Notes: generated from the letters alone by a model not told the origin. DNA of 64,000 nucleotides from Tachypleus tridentatus (GCF_004210375.1 NW_027467782.1:27445276-27509275); one strand, 5' to 3'; positions 23,515 through 35,109 are shown, numbered from the stretch's first letter. Translations and numbers: made by a program.

Positions 23515-24830
23515 GTAAAAGATAAAACTATCTTACGACCTACTCCACTAATATGATAATTAATATCACTAATATCTAAACCTCTGCGAATAAAAATCGC
23601 AACACCTTTTCTATGTAATTCAGTATGGTCAGAGATAATATCCCCTCCCCAATGTGAGTTAACTTGATCAAAAAAAGTATCATACCAAAATGTTTCCTGT
23701 AAACAAATAATATCACATTTTCTCTTTTTAAGAAAGGTTAAAACGTTTTCTAGCTTAAACATATCAGATAACCCGTTGACATTAACAGTGCATAATTTTA
23801 ATTGGAAAATTACATTGTGTAAGTAATATCTTTCTGATTATGTTTCCAGCTATTCTTGAGACGAACCTGTTTTATTTTGTATTTTCTTGTGGGCATTTTT
23901 CTCAGTCGATAGCCTTTTTCTTGTTGCATTCGCGTAGTTCATAACATTATCTTCTGATTCTGTAACAGTGGCGGGAACACTCTCCAACGGTTTTTCTTGT
24001 CTGGTGTTCTCAACATACGATTGTACGTTGGTAACTTGAGTGATTAAAACAGGCGAGTCCACTTCTACTCCGGACGCAATGGGGGTGTCGGTGAATTCAG
24101 GAAGCTTTTCTTTTTCGATATTAGTAAGTTGATTATTATCGTTAGTGCAATCTCGCGAAAAATGTCTGATCTCTCCACATTTCTGATATTTACGTTTAGG
24201 ACACCTGCTGTACAAATGATCATCGGCCATACATCTATTAGACACTTTTACCTGATCATTGTGTTTTATCTGATAGAATGCAGCCTTTTTAACTGGATCT
24301 ATAAGCCTTATTTGATAACCTACGGTGGTGAAGAGAAATAATAGTTTCTGACCGCCCCTGGTTATTTTTCGTTCGACCAGAACGAAATAATAATTTAACC
24401 AAAATTCCTACCTAGATCTGTCTGTCTACCGTAGAGATGATACACCTGTTGGTAACTGAATGCGTACATACCTGTATAGATACCATTAATACGTTTCCAC
24501 ACAATCGGGCGTTTTAGAGTGCAACCTTGTTCGATTAATTTGTCCTTAATATGATTTTCCGTTATGTATTCTTGTACTTGAAATAATGAAACAGTTACAA
24601 CTGTGTCAGCAACACCAAGTACTTCTCAAACCTGACCGTTAATAAAAACATTATCATCATCAGTGTAAACTGTGGCATTGGTTACTTCTTGTTGCTCTGT
24701 CAACGTTACATTATGTTCATATATATTATTGTTTCGTTTCAAAATGTTCCTTATGAGTTTCTCGTTAACTAATAAGGCTTGTTTCTGTCTTGCAACGTCA
24801 CGGAAATTCGAAAAAGAACAATAATTCGAA
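23515..24830 (-). mobile_element. L1/Tx1-like LINE, ORF1 and endonuclease start
   Basis: The ORF1-like reading (about 24830-23850, with stops and frame changes) contains VNEKLIRNILKRNNNIYEHN, GYQIRLIDPVKKAAFYQIK, and a cysteine/histidine knuckle region, CPKRKYQKCGEIRHFSRDC, typical of a nucleic-acid-binding ORF1 protein. Next, near 23810-23520, an apurinic-type endonuclease begins with LKLCTVNVNGLSDMFKLENV, then CDIICLQETFWYD (the LQE catalytic block) and HWGGDII...RKGVAIFIRRGLD. The endonuclease is cut at 23515 by a SINE. With the piece at 19990-20787 this forms one minus-strand LINE lacking its RT core. Confidence 0.75.
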
Positions 24831-25149
24831 TAGTGAGAAAAGTTTACACAAGAAATTATCGATATTAAATTAAGTGGAAGTAAACACAAAACAAACAAAT
24901 CTTATTAATACTTCTTAATAAAGAAGGTAAAAACAAAATGATTTGTATTTTACAAAATTCTCTAGAAGGAATTAGCCGGTAAAAATATACCTTAAATTTT
25001 ACAAGTAAGAAGTTGCTGACTCGGGTTCAAGTAAAATGCCTAATATAACTAAATTAATATATTAATGTAATATAACCTTCTCATCGTAATCTTCCCATAA
25101 TCTCGACAAACATTTACAGTTTTTCCATTAAATACAAAATAGTTATTAT

Positions 25150-25260
25150 TTAAAGAATACGTATATATATATATAAAAGACCATGCAACGTTTCGACTTT
25201 ATACTTGGGTCGTCATGATCCTTTCAGTTTTTCTTTGGTGAAATTGAAATTAAGACGTTT
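25150..25260 (-). mobile_element. Penelope-like pseudo-LTR remnant
   Basis: The minus strand reads ATGACGACCCAAGTATAAAG continuing TCGAAACGTTG (25216 to 25187). This is the same arrangement as the hammerhead-like segment of the Penelope-like element at 32051-33250: a GACGA core, a hairpin closed by GAC/GTC, then GAAACGTTG. The first core base is A instead of C. Only this short segment is recognisable. Confidence 0.5.
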
Positions 25261-28200
25261 GCTCAAAGTCATAATTACTTTGAGGCGAAAGGTACTAGCA
25301 GTTTAGGTAACAAGGTAAGTATAGTTATTGACATATGCGTATCACACCTGTTTCTGTAAAATTTTTGTGTGCACTTATATGTACCACTACATTCCTTTAT
25401 CAATAATATTAGCATGATATCCACAGAAGCAAACTTCAAAACTATTCCAAACACGAATCATGAAGTTATCAAGTTACCAGAGAAATTAACATTTATTAAT
25501 TTAATTATTGTGATGATACCTCATAATTTATATATATATGAATGTAAATCTCACAGATGTTTTCCTAACTTACATAGGATTATAGTACAACAAAAAACAG
25601 TGGGCGTGAGAGTTTTCGCTTCTTAATATTATGGACAAAAGACATTAGATGTATAAAACTGTTTATGTATATCTAAAGAGACGAAGAGGAGTCACTGAGC
25701 GTTAATTTCCTCCCCTCGTTGAAGTTGTAGATAATCTTTGGATTGTGATAAGGAGAATTAACTACTTAAATTATTTAAATACTTCTTCAAGACCCTGGTG
25801 TGTCTATTAGACGTACTTGTGTGGTTTATTGAATTCTATAAAACTATTAAATATAATAGTTATGTTGTAAATAATTACTTTCTGTAAGATATTTAACTTA
25901 AGCAAACCTTCTACCTTAATTTTATACCAACGTATATATGTGATATTAACATAGATTCTTAACTATGAAATTTTCAAAACATTTCACTGTACTTATTTTA
26001 AGAAACAATTAAATATGCTTGTTTTTGTTGTAGATTTAAAATACTGATTTTATTTATTCCTAAATCGTTTTAAAAACGTTCCGATTATTGTATATTTTTC
26101 AAACTACAAATTTTGTTTTTGTTTTGATTCGAAAACGAAGTACACGGTTTGCCTCTGCACTGTGCTATTCAGGACATACAGGGTTTTAAGAAAGGAAAGG
26201 CCTTGATGGCAATAAGAAACTTCGTTTGTTCGAAAGTGAAATGACTTATCTAACCATACATTATCTTGTTCCATAAAATAATATGTATTCTCTTATCATA
26301 ATTCAGCCTCGTAATTCAAATAACATACAAAATGATAAATCATTCTTTTCAAAATTAAAAAAGTTCTATAGTTGCTACAGAAATTGTTCACAAACATCTT
26401 TTCTTCTAATATCGTATCATCAGTTGAGCTTGTACTTCTCAGTTTATACCTAAAATCATATCCTTACTGAAATAAATCCCTCTGTGATTTAAACAGTTAG
26501 AAATAATTGAAAACTTACATGACGCGTTTTCATCAGTAAACTATGGCATTTGGAAGGTAAGTAGTGGCAATGGTATACATCACGGTAACCGAGATTGTGA
26601 AAGAACGATTGGCTAAAATCAATAAAAATGCGTTTTACTCAAGTTAGAAGAGCAAATTGTTTCAATTTTATTTTAAATTATTGTGCTTTTCCTGCTTTGT
26701 GGCTAAGGGTGCCATGTAACACTCATATAAATAAATATATTCACAACCATTACTAATTGCGTTGGAACTGTACTTTAAAACTAAAATAAAAATTCATAAC
26801 TTTCATTTAGATGTACAAAATGGAATAAATTAAAAAGATGTTGATTGATATTAATATGAAGTTTTTAATGTTTGGAAATACAAATGAATGTTTATTTTCC
26901 ACATTATTTTAATTCAGTGGTACAATTTTTCCCTCGAGGCTGTTTCTGGTTGTTAGGGCGTGAAATAAATATATATTCATTTCTTATATGAGTATAAACG
27001 TAATACACAATCTATGGTAACTACACAAGGATGAATGTCTAGATACTGCCTCTTCTTTAACTACTGGTGGTGTCATTCATAAGTCGCTGTTTCTATGCAG
27101 CGCACTTTCTAATACACAAAGTTATCCCTTTTCCACTTTATCTTTCTTTCAATATTTATCAAACATCTACAGATAACGACTTTCGAGAGTTCATTTTAAC
27201 AGTTCATTAATACAGAAGTTCACGGAAGATGTCTGCAAATTAATTTCAATTTGTGAATACATGTTATAAAGGGCCTCTCGTGTTCATTTAAACGTGGGCT
27301 GAATGTGTTGTCTTGGTGAAATCATACCTTATTTGGCATGCAGTGCATACAGACATAGTACCTTATCATTACCACTGTAACTTTCACCCAGCATATATTA
27401 CAAGAACATAGGTTTGCGACTTATATCAAATCTTAAACATATTAACGGCAATAGAATGATGAAAGGTGTGAACTTTGCTGTCAATACACATTTTCATTGA
27501 ATATGTGTCACTTACTGTAGAACATATAGCCTCTCCATTCGGTCACGTGCTTTGAGGAAATGTTGGTAATTTTCTCGTTTTTATGGACCTAAGACTGGGT
27601 CAATTTTATACGTCATTTTCACTTGCAACTCTCTACGTTTCAGCCGTGGATTCTCGAAACTGAGAAAAGATGATCGGATATATAGATTGTTACCATGATT
27701 TTAAAATAAAAACCCTTTGTTTAAGGGTATTTAAACAACATAGATTAAAAATAATTTTCTATCACTCAAGGCAATATTAAATAAAAATTTCAATATCCAA
27801 AATTTATTCTTGTAAGCTTGGTACATTCCAAATGTTTAATTAAATGTCACCAAGAATTTATGGTAGAGATAAATAGTAAACATATTCAAAACAGGGTATA
27901 AATACTTGTACATCACCAGGAGATTTGCTCAAGGTTGGTGTTGTTGTCGACATTGAACGAAGGTTTCCAACAATCCCGTCTTATAAGAACTGCTTGAATG
28001 ATGATAAAAATGAAAATATTCAATTTCAACATAACAATATTCAACAACAGATAATGACTTACATAAAACGTAAGAGTGGGGATAAGCCTCTTCTGACGGT
28101 TTAGAGTCAAATTCCTATATTTCTTGGGGACGTTGGTCAAAAACAAAAATGTTTCTTCAGTTATTCTTATCATGAAACATTAACTGGAAGCCTACTATAT

Positions 28201-28469
28201 TATTAACTATATTTTTTTTTAAAACCTAGAACCTTAGGGATTTTGAAGAATAGTGTATAATAATTTTACAAACCTTAAGAGACATGATAAATAGTGAAGT
28301 GACAAAATCTACAATAGGCCTAATACTAATGTATTATGACAATAATACATTATAATGAAAACGTTTTGGAAAACGCATTCATACCATAAATATATGTTGT
28401 TAGATTTATAAAATGCAAGCTTCTTCCACCAAGATCAGCATTCAATCAGCGAGTATTAGCTTAACCATC
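25261..28469. other. No gene recognised
   Basis: AT-rich DNA with open frames under 90 codons (for example 25369-25626 plus, 27913-28173 minus) that show no family motif, no splice-consistent neighbours and no repeat match inside the window. Confidence 0.4.
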
Positions 28470-28590
28470 AGTCTCTCGCTAGTACAGAGATAAGTCTACA
28501 GATTTCCAACGCTACAATCATGGGTTCGATTCAACTTGGTAGAATTAACAGATAGCCGCAAGTGGTTTTGCTAAATGAAAACCCACATTT
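28470..28590 (+). mobile_element. tRNA-derived SINE, family 2
   Basis: GTCTCTCGCTAGTACAGAGA, then TAAGTCTACAGATTTCCAAC, CATGGGTTCGATTCAACTTG (well-kept B box), and AGATAGCCGCAAGTGGTTTT. The order is that of the short SINE family. Confidence 0.75.
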
Positions 28591-29295
28591 CCCCTTAACC
28601 ATAACGTTATGTGAGAAAAGTTCGATAAAACGTAAACACTGTAGGGTAATTTGTGTGTTTCAAGAGTTAATAATATTATTTGAAGGGTAAATTAGACCTA
28701 AAATTAGCCTAAATGTTTCTCTCTTTCTTTTGGATTAATCCATCGCCGAGTATGTATTATTTATTTTTGTTTGATAAGCACTGTACAGTTTTATTATTTT
28801 CATAACATTTGTTATAGTACTACAAATATTAACAAATGAACTTTTATGTTATATTTAAACATTTATTGGATTTCTCCTCTTCAGATAATGCTGGAATAAT
28901 AAATAAATTATCGAACTTTTGTCTTTCAACAAATGTAAAAATTACAAATGTTAAAACAAACTGTTTTATGCTTATGGTCAACTCACAGGCTACCTACCGA
29001 CTAATGACAGAGTTGACCATAATTTTGTAACACCCCAAAAGCTGATAGCGTGAGTTTTGATTGACATAGCGTTTCGGATTGAGAGTCCAGCACCGAAACC
29101 TCCAGGGCATTAAATGCCCAATGAATACATTTTATTATATCAAAGTATTTCCCAAGCAAACGTATTTGGTATAATTCAATATCAACATAGCCTATTTAAT
29201 ACAATTTGCATACAAAAGTGGGCCTATTTTGTATGTATCTAATATAAATGTTTAGAATCCGACGTCATTTGCGCTCGTGGATACTCAGCTAGATT
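28591..29295. other. No gene recognised
   Basis: A 64-codon frame at 28836-29030 has no recognisable motif. No repeat match. Confidence 0.35.
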
Positions 29296-29410
29296 GTTTG
29301 TTTGTTTTTTGAATTACGCGCAAAGCTACTCGAGGGCTATGTGTGCTGGCCGTCCTTAATTTAGCAGTGTAAGACTAGAGAGAAGGCAACTAGTCATCAC
29401 CACCCACCGC
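29296..29410 (-). mobile_element. tRNA-derived SINE, family 1, 5'-truncated
   Basis: Only the 3' (tail) part is present: GTTTGTTTGTTTTTTGAATT, AAAGCTACTCGAGGGCTATG, TTAGCAGTGTAAGACTAG and CATCACCACCCACCGC on the plus strand. The body and tRNA-like head are missing, a truncation pattern usual for retroposition. Confidence 0.85.
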
Positions 29411-30215
29411 TACTTATATATGTATGTTTATAAATAAAACAAAGTTTTTGTGGTAAACTCAAATTTTACTTGAAACGATGAGTATAGGTTATCATCAACA
29501 AGAAACTTGCAGTGGTATAACACCAGACTTTGTTTGTAATATTTCTTTCTTGCACTGTCTTATAAGTACTACAGCTACATAACATTCACTGTATGGAAAA
29601 TAGTTCCATTTTGTAAACATATGTGATCAGTATGTCAAAAAAACAACAACAATTCATCATACTTTTCATGTAGGGGTTGAAATATCTTTTGTGGTTAATA
29701 TGGTTAATGTTAAGAGTGCAGGCCTAAGGCAAACATATAGAGTGCTGTGTAACATTTACACAGAAAGAAATGATACAATCTTTTTTTCAAAATTAACTTC
29801 TTGAGCCTTTAATAAAGCGAAATCTGGAACATTTTTTAAAAGGTTTAATCGTTTATCGAACTCAAGCTTGATCAGTATGAGTCGGTGTGTACAATCATCA
29901 ATAGTGTTGGTTCATTCGATGTTTATATGGTAACCATGAATTGTCAGAAAATGTATTACTTCGTTATTTTGAATCAAGAAGAGAGACAAAACATACCTTG
30001 AAATAGGACTTATTTCCACTGTTTTTTTATAGGTTTTCAGTTTTAGTTTAAAGACACAAGTACTTAATCATTTAAATTAATTTGTTGTTATGTTTAACAA
30101 AACAGATTATAAAATAATGAGGTCATTGGGAATATAACAATAAAAGAAAGAGCGAGATTGTTTATTTTATATCCTTTATACAATTTTGGATTCTTTAACA
30201 ATTATCTTTAGCTAG
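29411..30215. other. No gene recognised
   Basis: AT-rich, no open frame of note, no repeat match. Confidence 0.35.
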
Positions 30216-30694
30216 TTTGTTTTGGAATTTCGCACAAAGCTACTCGAGGGCTATCTGTGCTAGCCGTCCATAATTTACCAGTGTAAGACTACAGGGAAGG
30301 CAGCTAGTCATCACCACCCACCGCCAACTCTTGGGCTACTCTTTTACCAACGAATAATGGGATTGACCGTCACATTATAGCGCCCCACGGCTGGGAGGGC
30401 GAGCATGTTTTGGCGCGACCCGCGACCCTCGGATTACGAGTCGCACGCCTTACGCGCTAGGCCATGCCAGGCCCTCCCAATTTAGTAGTGTAAGAGTAGA
30501 AAGGAGGCAGCTAGTCATTACCACCCACTGCCAACTCTTGGGTTACTCTTTTACTAACGAATAGTGAGATTGACCGTCACAATATAACACCCCCACGGCT
30601 GAAAATGGCGAGCATGTTAGATGTGATGGGGACTCAAACCTGCGACCTTCGGAATACGAGTCGAGTGCCTTAGCCACCTGGCCATGCCGGGTCC
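30216..30694 (-). mobile_element. Two family 1 SINEs joined head to broken tail
   Basis: The first unit (30216-30474) is complete, from tail (TTTGTTTTGGAATTTCGC) to head (GCCATGCCAGGCCC). It is followed at once by a second unit (30475-30694) in the same orientation that lacks its tail. That unit starts at TCCCAATTTAGTAGTGTAAG and runs to the head GCCATGCCGGGTCC. The join suggests that one SINE inserted into the other. Confidence 0.88.
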
Positions 30695-31054
30695 TTGTCT
30701 AAGTTGAGCTAGCTAACCAAGTTATCTACGAAACATATTTCATAGGGTTATAAGCTGGCGTATTTAAATATTTATACCACATCTATATATAAAAACAGCG
30801 AAAGAGAAGTATTTCAAAACCATAACATCACGGTAAGTAAAGTGAACCGATGCCTAAGGCACTTTTATTAATTTCTAATTAAGATTTAAGATTAACCAGA
30901 TACTTAACTTATTTTCGTCTATAGTTGTTTTAAATATGAATAACATTATGCAGATTCTTGTTTGCACTATCATATTTTAATCTTTTCCTTATTTTTCTGA
31001 TGTTACATTTAATATAATATTTACTTCTTGTTCGCTCTTTTGTAAATATTGTGT

Positions 31055-31125
31055 GTGTGTTACCTTATAGCAAAGCCACATCGGGCTATCTGCTGAGTCT
31101 ACCAAGGGGAATCGAACCCCTGATT
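31055..31125 (-). mobile_element. tRNA-derived SINE, family 2, partial
   Basis: Plus-strand wording ACCTTATAGCAAAGCCACAT, CGGGCTATCTGCTGAGTCTA, GGGGAATCGAACCCCTGATT. The B box is well kept. The head beyond the B box is absent. Confidence 0.75.
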
Positions 31126-31394
31126 TGTAAATATTATATCGCTGAGTATAAAAGCTATTATAAGAGAAGAAAATAATGAAAGGCAGAATAATGTTACCAA
31201 CCTTCGTAAGAAGTAATAAGTTTCATAGAATGCACGAGTTATGAAGCGTTTAGTTAGAATAGTTTGAAACTAGATTCAGGTTTATTCTAAGTTAGTTTTT
31301 AATAGCAAATGTTGGAGTTTATCGCATGTATGGTTTTATTCTTCAGACTACAAACTTTTCTATCACATCAATTTGAGGTATAAATCAAAAGTAG

Positions 31395-31658
31395 TTTTTT
31401 TTTAATTTCGCGCAAAGCCACATGAAAGCTATCTGCGCTAACCGTTCCTAATTTAGCAGTGTAAGACTAAATGGAAGTCAACTAGTCATCACCACCCACC
31501 ACCAACTATTTTACCAACGAATAGTGGAATAAACCGTCACATTATAACGCCCCCATGTCTGAAAGGGCGAGCATGTTTGGTGTGAAGGGGATTTGAAATC
31601 GCTCCCCTCGAATTACGAGTCGAGTGTCTCCACCACCTGGCCATGCCGGGCCCTATTA
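31395..31658 (-). mobile_element. tRNA-derived SINE, family 1, with short direct repeats
   Basis: Near full length, from TTTTTTTTTAATTTCGCGC to CCATGCCGGGCCC. AAAAGTAG is found at both edges (31387-31394 and 31659-31666), a plausible 8-bp target-site duplication. The B box reads poorly (GGGGATTTGAAATCGC), so this copy is probably old. Confidence 0.88.
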
Positions 31659-31666
31659 AAAAGTAG

Positions 31667-32050
31667 GAACACTTCTAAAAATATTACAAACTGATACTGA
31701 AGTCACAGAACTCAGAATGAAGTACAGTAACAATTATATTTATTTAATAATCAATAACATTAACAATTTATTTGAACATAAACGCATCATAAATTTCCTT
31801 AGCATACTATTATTTGTAAAAAATGAATTACATTGGTATTATAGCAATATTAGTTTGGGGATTTACTAAATACACCAAGGAGAACACGAATCAATGAACA
31901 CGAAAATGGTCAATGTAGTTACCAATGTCGTAAACAACGACCTTCATCCTTAGGGTGACGTGACAGACAGCTGAATGAAGTTGTGAACACGGGAAATTTG
32001 CATATTTGCCGGTAGATGGCAGCAGATAACCTTTGCTAATCTATAACCCA
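31667..32050. other. No gene recognised
   Basis: No open frame, splice-flanked exon or repeat match recognised. Confidence 0.35.
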
Positions 32051-33250
32051 TTTGGGTTGAGAAAATATTTTACATAGAAGAGCGAACAACGTTTCGACCT
32101 TCTTCGGTCATCGTCAGGTTCACAAAGAAAGAGGTAACTGACCGGAAGCTGACCACATGTTTGAAAGGGGTTGTGTAACTGTGTGTCGAAATGTAGAGGG
32201 CGGTATTAGATGTTTGAATATATAATTTTATTTATTTTATTATATTAATATAGGTATAAAGGCGTTCCTTTATATTGGTTTATTTTGGGTTTAAATTGTT
32301 GTATAAGTAAGGCTTCTTTAATTTTACGTTTGTTTATGTTTGTTTCTTTATTTAGTATTTGAGTGTTTTCTATGGTTATGTTGTGTTTATTTGACTTGCA
32401 GTGTTCGAAAACGTGTGAAGGTGACTTTTATGTTCTTTGAATCTGGTTTCCATTTTCTACTTGTTTCTCAATATAGAAGTCGTGGCAGTTATCACATTGT
32501 ATTTTATAAATAATGTTGGTGTGGTGTTTGTCAGTGTAGTTTTACATAGTATAGACCTCAGTTTTGTGCCGGGTTTTGAATAAATTTGGTATTAACTGGA
32601 ATGTCATATTTTGTTACTAATTTTGCCAAATGTTGGTTATTTGTTTGCTGATGTCAGGAACATATGGTATACAGCAGTATATGGTTTCGTGATTTTTTGA
32701 TTCGTGAGATATATTTACTTTAGTTGGTTGATTTTGCTTTCTGTGTAGGTGTGTGCGTATAATGTTTTCTACGGTTTGTGGAGGAAACTTATTGATGTTG
32801 ATGAAGTATTGTTTTATTTTGTCGAATTCGTCGTTAATTTTATCTGGTGAGCATAGTTTTATGGCGGCATAAATAGTCGCCTTCACACGTTTTCGAACAC
32901 TGCAAGTCAAATAAACACAACATAACCATAGAAAACACTCAAATACAAAATAAAGAAACAAACATAAACAAACGCAAAATTAAAGAAGCCTTACTTATAC
33001 AACAACTTAAACCCAAAATAAACCAATATAAAGGAACGCCTTTATACCTATATTAATATAATAAAATAAATAAAATTATATATTCAAACATCTAACACCG
33101 CCCTCTACATTCCGACACTCAGTGACACAACCCTTTCCAAACATGTGGTCAGCTTCCGGTCAGTTACCTCTTTCTTTGTGAACTTGACGATGACCGAAGG
33201 AGGTCGAAATGTTGTTCGCTCTTTTATGTAAAATATTTTCTCAACCCAAA
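32051..33250 (-). mobile_element. Penelope-like element with inverted pseudo-LTR arms
   Basis: A left arm (32051-32426) and right arm (32874-33250) are near-identical inverted copies of ~376 bp around a 447-bp centre. On the minus strand the centre and left arm encode the C-terminal part of a Penelope-like protein. First comes a linker with KIKQYFININKFPPQTVENI and IYCCIPYVPDISKQITNIW. A GIY-YIG endonuclease remnant follows, with NIIYKIQCDNCHDFYIEKQ, HVFEHCKSNKHNI and EALLIQQFKPKINQYKGTPL. Stops show it is dead, and the usual G after 'YI' is E. The reverse transcriptase is missing, so the copy is 5'-truncated. The right arm is an inverted duplicate of the element's own 3' end. Inverted or tandem pseudo-LTRs are a known trait of Penelope-like elements. 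Confidence 0.88.
32078..32123 (-). ncRNA. Hammerhead-ribozyme-like motif in the left PLE arm
   Basis: On the minus strand GTGAAC is followed by CTGACGA (the CUGANGA core), then TGACCGAAGAAGGTC (a hairpin with stem GACC/GGTC and one extra U), then GAAA, ACGTT and GTTCGC. GTGAAC and GTTCGC can pair as a 6-bp stem I. AC/GT would be a minimal stem III, leaving U at the cleavage position. This matches the type I hammerhead layout reported for Penelope-like retroelements. The right arm carries the same segment at 33178-33220 on the plus strand, but with the first core base changed to T (TTGACGA) and GAAAT instead of GAAAC. Activity is not shown by sequence alone. Confidence 0.7.
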
Positions 33251-33811
33251 CGAGCCGTTTTTGCATATATAAAGACCAAAAGGTTTGTGGTATAGACAAA
33301 AACATATGTATGCAGCCTTTTGTATAAACAATTATATATATATTATAACCATAAATGTTTAAGCCATAAACATATATAAATATATATATACACACACACA
33401 CATAATAGTCTCTGGTATACAGAAGTTTATTCATATTAACTTATTAAACGAAAAATTCATATGAACTTAAAAGTGTGTCCTGTTTCAGGGCTGTTGTATT
33501 TGATACAAACCATGTATACTGTCGGGCGAATTGCAGTTAACATACGCTGGGGGATGAATGTTAAAACACACACACACATTCATCAGTGGCTAGTATATAT
33601 ATATATGTATCTGTGTTCAGTGGTCAGTTGGCCAAAATGGCCATTAACTTAATTAACTTCTAAATACGTAAGGATATTATGACCGAGTTTTGTTTTCCTA
33701 TTCATTTATTTGCCTTATGAGCAAGGAATAGATATCCTAAGGAAACTGTCATAGTATATGCAATTTCAAACTGTGACTTACAATTTTAAATTGTTTATAG
33801 TCCGAAACATA
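33251..33811. other. No gene; short AT/CA microsatellite
   Basis: Contains a TATATA run passing into CACACACACA at about 33370-33402, and a second CACACACACA run near 33569. A 63-codon frame at 33461-33652 has no family resemblance. Confidence 0.45.
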
Positions 33812-33823
33812 CCAAAATATTCT

Positions 33824-34050
33824 GTTTGTTTGTTTGTTTTTGGAATTTCGCACAAAGCTACTCGAGGGCTATCTGTGCTAGCCGTCCCTAATTTAGCAGT
33901 GTAAGACTAGAGGGAAGGCAGCTAGTCATCACCACCCACCGCCAACTCTTGGGCTACTTTTTTACCAACGAATAGTGGGATTGACCGTCACATTATACAC
34001 CCCCACGGTTGGGAGGGCGAGCATGTTTAGCGCGACGCGGGCGCGAACAT
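33824..34050 (-). mobile_element. Family 1 SINE with a perfect 12-bp target-site duplication
   Basis: A 227-bp copy, 5'-truncated inside the B-box region (ends GCGGGCGCGAACAT). The tail (GTTTGTTTGTTTGTTTTTGG in plus-strand wording) is intact. CCAAAATATTCT occurs at 33812-33823 and again at 34051-34062, an exact 12-bp duplication. 5' truncation plus a duplication of this size points to LINE-driven target-primed insertion. The clean flanks suggest a relatively young insertion. Confidence 0.93.
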
Positions 34051-34175
34051 CCAAAATATTCTTAAATACTGTTTTTTACGTGACCATCCTCGAATAAAAA
34101 ATAATTATTTTGATTTGTTTGATAATACGTGTTTTTTCTATTGATACATTTTTCACCTCTTCTGATTCGTTAGTC

Positions 34176-34452
34176 GGCCCGACATAGCCAGATGGTTAAG
34201 GCATTCGACTCGTAATCTGAGGGTCACGAGTTCGAATCTCGGTCGACATCAAACATGCTTGCCCTTTCAGCTGCGGATATGTCATAATGTGACGGTCAAT
34301 CCCACTATTCATTGTTAAAAGAGTAGCCCAAGAGATGGCGGTGGGTGGTGATGATTAGTTGCTTTCCCTCTAGCCTTACACTGCTAAATTAGAAACGGCT
34401 AGCACAGATAGCCCTCGCGTAGCTTTGCGCAAAATTCAAAACAAACAAACAA
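34176..34452 (+). mobile_element. tRNA-derived SINE, family 1, full length
   Basis: Head GGCCCGACATAGCCAGATGG (A-box region), B box GAGTTCGAATCTCGG near 34228, body ATGCTTGCCCTTTCAGC and GTGGGTGGTGATGATTAG, tail TTTGCGCAAAATTCAAAAC followed by AAACAAACAAAC. One of the best-kept tRNA-like heads in the window. Confidence 0.92.
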
Positions 34453-34931
34453 ATTAACAGTTCTTTAGTATCAATAGAGTGTGATGCATAGGTTCTCGTG
34501 CATATCAGATCATATCATTATCGCTGTAAGTATAATATCATCACGTGCTTCTAATTCTACAATAAATTTGTTTTTTTCCATTCCACTTATCACATTGGTT
34601 TTCTTAGAAATTATTTCGGAAGTTGCTCCACACGTATTCCAATTTTCGGTTTTTAAGTACTTGTGTTCTGAAGATTTAGTCCCTGTAAGATAGCTTACTT
34701 CTCTTTATTACGTCTCTACAAAGAAAGTTTCCAACAGGGATATTACTAAGTTCGCCTGATAGATTGTTTATACCCAGACGTAAGTCTACTTTAGCAGATG
34801 CAATACCTCTTTGATAAAGAATGAAATTGTGGACAGACATCGCAGGGAATTAGGTAACTGTGTCATGACGCACGTGAGATACATGTAACGACCTGCAGAT
34901 AGCTAAATTCTAAATCTACAAGTAATTATAT

Positions 34932-35030
34932 TTATTTGCTATTAAGCATACAAAACTACACAGTGGCCAAGCGGATATCGAACCTCGGTTTTCTACGTTA
35001 TAATCTACCAGACATACCGCAGAGTCACTT
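34932..35030 (-). mobile_element. tRNA-derived SINE, family 2, decayed
   Basis: Plus-strand wording CTATTAAGCATACAAAACTA, GATATCGAACCTCGGTTTTC, TACGTTATAATCTACCAGAC, ATACCGCAGAGTCACTTGGG follows the short SINE order in reverse, with many changes. Confidence 0.6.
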
Positions 35031-35109
35031 GGGGAAAGACAACAGTTAGAACTAATGCATTTATAGACATTTAAAGGTATATTATAATGTATTTTTGTAA
35101 ACTAAATTA

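Noticed and set aside
32617-32961. 114-codon minus frame as a host gene
   Set aside because: Its first ~29 codons lie in the inverted arm of the Penelope-like element and the rest is the element's own linker region ahead of the GIY-YIG domain.
34176-34270. True tRNA gene
   Set aside because: A-box-like and B-box-like segments are present, but the surrounding sequence continues into the SINE body and tail shared by about a dozen copies. No complete cloverleaf with an acceptor stem was seen.
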